Positions 7,682 to 10,534 of a DNA stretch of 10,534 nucleotides are shown here, one piece after another; positions within the stretch are counted from its first letter, which is position 1, and every line of letters starts with the position of its first letter. Source of the stretch: Oxalobacteraceae bacterium UBA7693 (GTDB lineage Bacteria > Pseudomonadota > Gammaproteobacteria > Burkholderiales > Burkholderiaceae_D); NCBI GenBank assembly GCA_002482715.1, contig DLGN01000062.1:1-10534 (forward strand), in the 5' to 3' direction. The notes under the pieces were generated by a model, which was not told the DNA's origin, ran no database searches, and worked only from the letters and a program-made list of their open reading frames with translations. The position numbers were made by a program, and so were the translations under genes.

Positions 7682-8084
7682 ATTTAACTACAGAGTAGAA
7701 ATAGGTTGCCAGCTTCCAGTATGCAACAACGAGAAGAATAGCTTTTGCGTAAAAAAACAGATACGCAAAAAAGTTTACCCAAGGTGAAACATAAAGCTCT
7801 GTTTGTTCAGTGATCTTGCCTTTCGACAGTTCTTTCTCTTTTCTCCGAAAGATCACATGCCAAACGACGCTTCGATAAATATATTGCAGAAAATCCAATG
7901 CAAGACCACCCACAACAAGCAGTAGTGGAATTAGCAATACCTCCGGAACTATATACTGACCATCTTTCTCTGTTTTAAATAACCAAACGATCGCAATGGC
8001 TGAAAGTGCAAGTGTTCTTGTATTTTCAGAAACTTTTGTCGTTGCGTCGAAGTGATACTGCCTGAACTTGTCTATATTTGGCAT
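7671..8084 (-). CDS. Three-helix membrane protein coupled to HU-like gene, function unknown
   Basis: The product is 137 residues. It has a short charged N-terminus (MPNIDKFRQYHFDATTKVSE) and a first hydrophobic helix at about 24-37 (TLALSAIAIVWLF). A second lies at about 46-70 (LLIPLLLVVGGLALDFLQYIY). A charged cytoplasmic-looking loop RRKEKELSKGK follows, then a third helix at about 103-128. I recognise no named family. The pattern of an amphipathic N-terminus plus three helices recalls small membrane proteins often seen in accessory islands, including some effector-like ones, but no diagnostic motif is present. The ATG at 8082-8084 begins 4 nt after the TGA of the HU-like gene. GGTGA at the stop serves as a close ribosome-binding sequence, so translation should be coupled. 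The frame upstream of this ATG (to 8117) only overlaps the HU tail and is not used here. Confidence 0.72.
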   Translation of the reverse strand: MPNIDKFRQYHFDATTKVSENTRTLALSAIAIVWLFKTEKDGQYIVPEVLLIPLLLVVGGLALDFLQYIYRSVVWHVIFRRKEKELSKGKITEQTELYVSPWVNFFAYLFFYAKAILLVVAYWKLATYFYSVVKWSA

Positions 8085-8088
8085 CTTG

Positions 8089-8400
8089 TCACCGTTTCTT
8101 TCCTGGGCCACCGCCACCAGTTGGCGGTCCTGACAATACGGCTTTCAGTGATTTGCTAGCGGAAAATGTGGCAGTTTTTGATGCTTTAATTTTTACCGTT
8201 GCGCCTGTGCGTGGATTTCTACCGAGCCTAGCTTCTCGTGAGGTTGATTTGAAAGTACCAAATCCAACAATAGTTACGTTCTGCCCTTCTGACAAAGAGG
8301 CGCGGATTGACTCAATTGCCACATCAAATGCTTTAGTTGCCGACGTTTTTGAGATTCCGGCCTCAAGTGCTATTCGAGCAACAATTTCAGATTTTTTCAT
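8089..8400 (-). CDS. HU/IHF-family DNA-binding protein with Gly/Pro-rich tail
   Basis: The 103 residues match the HU/IHF fold. An N-terminal helical dimerisation part (MKKSEIVARIALEAGISKTS) is followed by VTIVGFGTFKSTSREAR and the DNA-binding arm with GRNPRTGATVKIKAS, including the tip proline that intercalates in DNA. A final helix contains SASKSLKAVL. It binds and bends DNA as a dimer in the nucleoid. After the usual end (about 90 residues), a tail GPPTGGGGPGKKR adds a flexible basic end. GAAAGG (8407-8412) lies 6 nt before the ATG, a good ribosome-binding site. The gene leads a two-gene unit with the three-helix membrane protein. This context and the tail suggest an accessory HU paralogue rather than the housekeeping HU. 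Confidence 0.93.
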   Translation of the reverse strand: MKKSEIVARIALEAGISKTSATKAFDVAIESIRASLSEGQNVTIVGFGTFKSTSREARLGRNPRTGATVKIKASKTATFSASKSLKAVLSGPPTGGGGPGKKR

Positions 8401-8432
8401 TTACAACCTTTCACTAGGATCAACGACATAAC

Positions 8433-8458
8433 GTGATTTAATTTAACAATTTGAAAAG
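8433..8458. repeat. Solo copy of the repeat leader, without palindrome
   Basis: GTGATTTAATTTAACAATTT followed by GAAAAG matches the leader of repeat copy 1 (961-986) at 22 of 26 positions without gaps, in the same orientation. No GTAG palindrome follows. It lies in the presumed untranslated leader of the HU-like gene, antisense to it. AT-richness raises the chance of coincidence, but the ungapped match and the shared GAAAAG end argue for common origin. Confidence 0.5.
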
Positions 8459-8484
8459 ATAACCGGACATCAAAAATAAAGCAA
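8456..8484 (-). promoter_or_regulatory. Possible sigma-70 promoter of the HU-like gene
   Basis: On the minus strand, TTGCTT (8479-8484) and TATCTT (8456-8461) are separated by exactly 17 nt, about 55 nt upstream of the HU start codon. The -10 matches four of six consensus positions and the -35 only three. The call is weak and positional. The solo repeat leader begins at the -10 and covers the probable early transcript. Confidence 0.3.
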
Positions 8485-8531
8485 TTTGTTTCAAGCCTCC
8501 TCAAGTGCGCGCGAAACTTGGTTCAAATTAT

Positions 8532-8756
8532 CTAACTCCTTTGAGAACTAGACATACCCAAATCGACAAAAGATGCGTCAAGCAAGCCGAATACAAAACA
8601 GCGTATTTTTGTGTCTTTGAAAATAGCATCTAGCCAGAAGTAAAAAGAAAGGTACAGCACATTTTCAGCAAGAAGTATTTCAAATTCTTCCAATACGATC
8701 ACGAAAAAAATGGAGATAGCATCAACAGCCATCCCCATCTTCAAACTAATTCTCAA
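8532..8756 (-). CDS. Doubtful small hydrophobic ORF after the CcdA-like gene
   Basis: The 74-codon frame begins at a TTG preceded by GAGGTGA (8763-8769) with a 6-nt spacer. That ribosome-binding sequence overlaps the TGA of the CcdA-like gene, so coupling is conceivable. The product is hydrophobic (AISIFFVIVLEEFEILL, VLYLSFYFWLDAIF) with no recognised family. The stretch is AT-rich, and such DNA often gives hydrophobic frames by chance, so it may be non-coding. Nothing else is visible between 8485 and 8767 apart from this frame. Confidence 0.22.
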   Translation of the reverse strand: MRISLKMGMAVDAISIFFVIVLEEFEILLAENVLYLSFYFWLDAIFKDTKIRCFVFGLLDASFVDLGMSSSQRS

Positions 8757-8767
8757 ACCAAATCACC

Positions 8768-9472
8768 TCAAAGCGAAATCGCCCAATCAGGCAATATTTG
8801 ATTTGCGTAAATCTCTAGCGTCTTATCTAAACCCACGAGTATCATGCCGCCGAGCACAATGAGTAGATAGCCCAAGACCATCTTTGCACTCGCCACACGG
8901 CTGAATAAACCTGGGCGCACTCGCTTCAACACCTGTCCTGAAACAAATGCTGCCAGCAATAATGCAGAGGCTGTGCCGATACCAAAGGCGAACATCACGA
9001 GAAATGCCATGCCCATGTCTTGGCCTATCGACGCCACGGCGATTGCCGCACCCAAGGTTGGACCAACGCAAGGCAACCACACTAAGCCCAGCAGCAAGCC
9101 GACGCCAAACTGTCCCAGACTATTTGAGCCATTGCCAATATCGAAGCGACTACTGAGCATGGACAAATGTTGGTTGATCCAATCGGCTAAGGGTTTGACT
9201 ACTAAGATCAAGCCTACCAATACCATCAGTACCGCGGCGACAGAACGGAAGGCATCCGGGTTCAAGCCCAAATTGAGCAAAATAAACGATAAGAAGGCAC
9301 CTGCGATGGCGAATGACAAACTCAAACCAAACGCCAAGTAAATTGGCCCTAAGCGACTTTGACCACTGGCAGACGTCATCACGATCGGGACCAAGGGCCA
9401 AACACAAGGCGATAAGACACTGAGCACACCTGCTACAAGGGCGATGGTGACGGAAGCAAATTCGAGTGGCAT
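8768..9472 (-). CDS. ccdA: CcdA/DsbD-type membrane thiol-disulfide electron transporter
   Basis: The 234-residue protein has six hydrophobic segments and the two conserved redox cysteines of the CcdA/DsbD transmembrane domain. Cys23 lies in VLSPCVWPLVP and Cys135 in VWLPCVGPTLGAA, each followed by the helix-breaking proline typical of the family. The size fits stand-alone CcdA rather than full DsbD (about 560 residues). Such proteins take electrons from cytoplasmic thioredoxin and pass them across the inner membrane to a periplasmic thioredoxin-fold partner. The adjacent upstream gene encodes such a partner. The start ATG (9470-9472) is 4 nt after that gene's stop, without its own clear ribosome-binding site, so translation is probably coupled. 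Whether the end target is cytochrome c maturation, as for classical CcdA, or general disulfide reduction is not shown. No ccm genes are in the window, so the symbol denotes family only. Confidence 0.92.
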   Translation of the reverse strand: MPLEFASVTIALVAGVLSVLSPCVWPLVPIVMTSASGQSRLGPIYLAFGLSLSFAIAGAFLSFILLNLGLNPDAFRSVAAVLMVLVGLILVVKPLADWINQHLSMLSSRFDIGNGSNSLGQFGVGLLLGLVWLPCVGPTLGAAIAVASIGQDMGMAFLVMFAFGIGTASALLLAAFVSGQVLKRVRPGLFSRVASAKMVLGYLLIVLGGMILVGLDKTLEIYANQILPDWAISL

Positions 9473-9476
9473 AACT

Positions 9477-9881
9477 TTAATTGTAGTTGTAGTCGATGGC
9501 TTTGATGATCTCAGCAGAAATCACTTCAACACGCGTTTCTGCAACCGCGAACCAGTGTTGCTTGTTGCCGCGATACAGTAACAAAGTGGACTGACGTGGC
9601 GCACGGAATTGACGCACGACGTCTTTGTTTTTGTCATAGTCGACTTCTAAGATGGTGAATTTTTTGTCAGGATTCGCAGCGCGGAATTGCTCGAATACTT
9701 TTTGCTGTTGCTTGCAAGTTGGACACCAAGGCGCATAGATATCAATCAACACGACAGCGCCAGAGGCTTGCAGTGCATCAAAACGCGCTTGTGTGAACGG
9801 CTCTTTATCTAAGGCATACGCATTGGAAAAAACGAAGAAAAGCGCGAAAGCGGAAAAGATTTTTTTGAGGAAATTGGTCAT
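9477..9881 (-). CDS. Exported thioredoxin-like protein (WCPTC), cis-proline replaced
   Basis: The product is 134 residues. A signal peptide MTNFLKKIFSAFALFFVFSN is followed by probable cleavage after AYA (residue 23), giving a mature periplasmic thioredoxin fold. The active site is WCPTC at 52-56. The loop facing it, normally Ile-cisPro-Thr, reads RQSTLLLYRG, with Ser98 where the cis-proline is expected. The distance from Cys56 to Ser98 (42) agrees with E. coli thioredoxin (Cys35 to Pro76, 41). It probably receives electrons from the CcdA-like protein encoded 4 nt downstream and reduces periplasmic disulfides. The ATG at 9879-9881 was preferred over an earlier in-frame start (9914) because the signal peptide begins there. 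A weak GAG lies 6 nt upstream of it. A large hairpin (9909-10015) precedes the gene. Confidence 0.88.
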   Translation of the reverse strand: MTNFLKKIFSAFALFFVFSNAYALDKEPFTQARFDALQASGAVVLIDIYAPWCPTCKQQQKVFEQFRAANPDKKFTILEVDYDKNKDVVRQFRAPRQSTLLLYRGNKQHWFAVAETRVEVISAEIIKAIDYNYN

Positions 9882-9908
9882 ATCGATCTCATTGAGTAGT
9901 CGAGGTCG

Positions 9909-10015
9909 CTGCACAACTTACTGCGCGATCGAATTTTGAATCTGCGATGCTCGCTGTGCCCGAGCACAGGTGCGCTTCTCGATCCAAACTTCGACCGCTC
10001 GCTACAGTTGTGCAG
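9909..10015 (-). promoter_or_regulatory. Long imperfect hairpin upstream of the thioredoxin-like gene
   Basis: Three nested symmetric segments share one centre near 9962. The outer arms CTGCACAACT (9909-9918) and AGTTGTGCAG (10006-10015) are perfect over 10 bp. The middle arms (9926-9942 and 9981-9997) match at 14 of 17. The core is CTGTGC-CCGA-GCACAG (9954-9969). In minus-strand RNA, two of the three middle mismatches become G-U pairs, which favours a transcribed minus-strand structure. It ends 27 nt before the thioredoxin start codon, so it would fold in the 5' untranslated leader or act as a DNA cruciform. It could be a regulatory leader, a processed stem, or a solitary palindromic mobile repeat; no T-run follows to make it a terminator. 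Confidence 0.65.
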
Positions 10016-10040
10016 AGATCTCTAGTTAAGGATTAGATCA

Positions 10041-10157
10041 ATGCGCCTTTGTCACCTCATTGTGTTTCAACTGGGAAAGACTAAACGCATTCCCGATTGG
10101 TCGAGCAAGTACTTGAATCCTTACATCCATCGGGCGTTTGTTTCATTTGCGTCTTAA
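10041..10157 (+). CDS. Weak candidate small ORF, 38 codons
   Basis: An ATG with AAGGA (10028-10032) 8 nt upstream opens a frame of 38 codons that starts MRLCHLIVFQLGKTKRIPDW and ends at TAA 10155-10157. The product is mildly basic and not hydrophobic enough for a membrane helix. I recognise no family. The only support is the ribosome-binding sequence, and it lies antisense to the probable leader of the thioredoxin gene. Apart from this frame, the hairpin and the terminator, nothing is visible in 9882-10280. Confidence 0.18.
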   Translation: MRLCHLIVFQLGKTKRIPDWSSKYLNPYIHRAFVSFAS

Positions 10158-10176
10158 GCGGAAATGAATCGCCCAT

Positions 10177-10219
10177 AAAAAAACCCTCCAATACATTCAC
10201 GAATGAATACATTGGAGGG
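10177..10219 (-). terminator. Rho-independent terminator of gltD
   Basis: Read on the minus strand, CCCTCCAAT pairs with ATTGGAGGG (10184-10192 and 10211-10219). It continues through two positions that are G-U only in minus-strand RNA and then four more base pairs, with a 6-nt loop. Seven T residues (A-run 10177-10183 on the plus strand) follow directly. Stem and T-run both fit minus-strand termination, about 60 nt after the gltD stop. Confidence 0.9.
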
Positions 10220-10280
10220 AAACCTTAAACAACATGGTGCTACTCAAAAACACTTTGCGACTTCAAATCATCGCAGCAAA

Positions 10281-10534
10281 TTAACGCGGCAAAACTGATT
10301 CACCCATCAAGAACATATCCACTTCACGCGCACATTGACGGCCTTCGCGGATCGCCCACACCACCAGGCTCTGGCCACGGCGCATGTCGCCGGCGGCAAA
10401 CACCTTGGGCACGTTGGTAGCGTAACCACCGGTGAACTCGGTGCTGGCCTTGGCGTTGCCACGGGCATCCTTGTCGACACCGAAGGCGTCCAGCACGGTG
10501 GACACCGGGTTCACGAAGCCCATGGCCAGCAGCA
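10281..10534 (-). CDS. gltD: Glutamate synthase small subunit, C-terminal end
   Basis: The frame is open to the right edge (LLAMGFVNP at 10508-10534), so the gene begins outside the window. The 84 visible codons include AMGFVNP, YATNVPKVFAAGDMRRGQSL and VVWAIREGRQCAREVD. This is the C-terminal FAD/NADPH-binding segment typical of the GltD beta subunit, which feeds NADPH electrons to the large subunit GltB for glutamate synthesis from glutamine and 2-oxoglutarate. The GD motif that binds FAD and the WAIREGR helix are intact. Wording such as VLDAFGVDKDARGNAKAST is typical, from memory, of Burkholderiales. Other members of this flavoprotein family share parts of the motif, but the combination fits GltD best. 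The stop lies at 10281-10283, with a strong terminator after it. The GC-rich sequence contrasts with the accessory genes to the left. Confidence 0.92.
   Translation of the reverse strand, partial: LLAMGFVNPVSTVLDAFGVDKDARGNAKASTEFTGGYATNVPKVFAAGDMRRGQSLVVWAIREGRQCAREVDMFLMGESVLPR

Noticed and set aside
5465..8400. A complete known restriction, CBASS or toxin-antitoxin system
   Set aside because: There is a GIY-YIG fold and a small membrane protein, but no methyltransferase, cyclase, NTPase, antitoxin or other diagnostic partner.
8078..8431. 117-codon plus-strand frame
   Set aside because: It is antisense to the HU-like gene, which has clear family motifs and a good ribosome-binding site.
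8973..9341. 122-codon plus-strand frame
   Set aside because: It is antisense to the CcdA-like gene; its composition is that expected opposite hydrophobic codons.
9909..10015. The large hairpin as a rho-independent terminator
   Set aside because: No T-run follows the stem on either strand, and a strong terminator for gltD already lies upstream at 10177-10219.

Overview
The window looks like chromosomal DNA of a betaproteobacterium, most likely of the order Burkholderiales and possibly the family Oxalobacteraceae. This is inferred from the gltD C-terminus, the AckA fragment and the HU/CcdA/thioredoxin sequences. It is not a database result. Base composition is moderate overall. It is visibly AT-richer in the middle (about 5.4-8.8 kb), where small unnamed genes and palindromic repeats cluster. 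The gltD fragment at the right edge is GC-rich.

Layout. (1) 2-940, plus strand: C-terminal part of a GAF-type sensor histidine kinase cut by the left edge. (2) 961-1075: palindromic repeat between two convergent genes. (3) 1103-4384, minus: exported M16 (PqqL/pitrilysin-like) zinc peptidase with an extra C-terminal region. (4) 4630-5412, plus: acetate kinase lacking about its first third, probably a decayed gene. (5) 5465-8400, minus: an accessory-looking run of five genes. They are a small membrane protein, a protein with a possible Cys-His-Asp set, a GIY-YIG nuclease-fold protein, a three-helix membrane protein, and an HU-like DNA-binding protein. The last two are tightly coupled, HU first. 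Palindromic repeats fill the gaps around the first two genes. (6) 8401-8767: leader and possible promoter of the HU gene, a solo copy of the repeat leader, and one doubtful small ORF. (7) 8768-9881, minus: a two-gene thiol-disulfide relay, a periplasmic thioredoxin-like protein followed after 4 nt by a CcdA/DsbD-type electron transporter. (8) 9882-10280: no firm gene. It holds a 107-nt imperfect hairpin just upstream of the thioredoxin gene, a weak 38-codon ORF, and a strong minus-strand terminator for gltD. (9) 10281-10534, minus: C-terminal end of glutamate synthase small subunit, cut by the right edge.

How it fits together. The thioredoxin-like/CcdA pair can be read as a split DsbD: the membrane protein moves electrons from the cytoplasm to the exported thioredoxin fold. 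The repeats are paired, inverted REP-like units with a GTAG foot (BIME-like). They share an unusual AT-rich leader that also occurs alone upstream of the HU gene. I found no complete known defence system, CRISPR array, integrase or tRNA. The best candidates for something undescribed are the HU plus three-helix membrane protein pair, the repeat leader, the large hairpin before the thiol relay, and the thioredoxin fold lacking its cis-proline.
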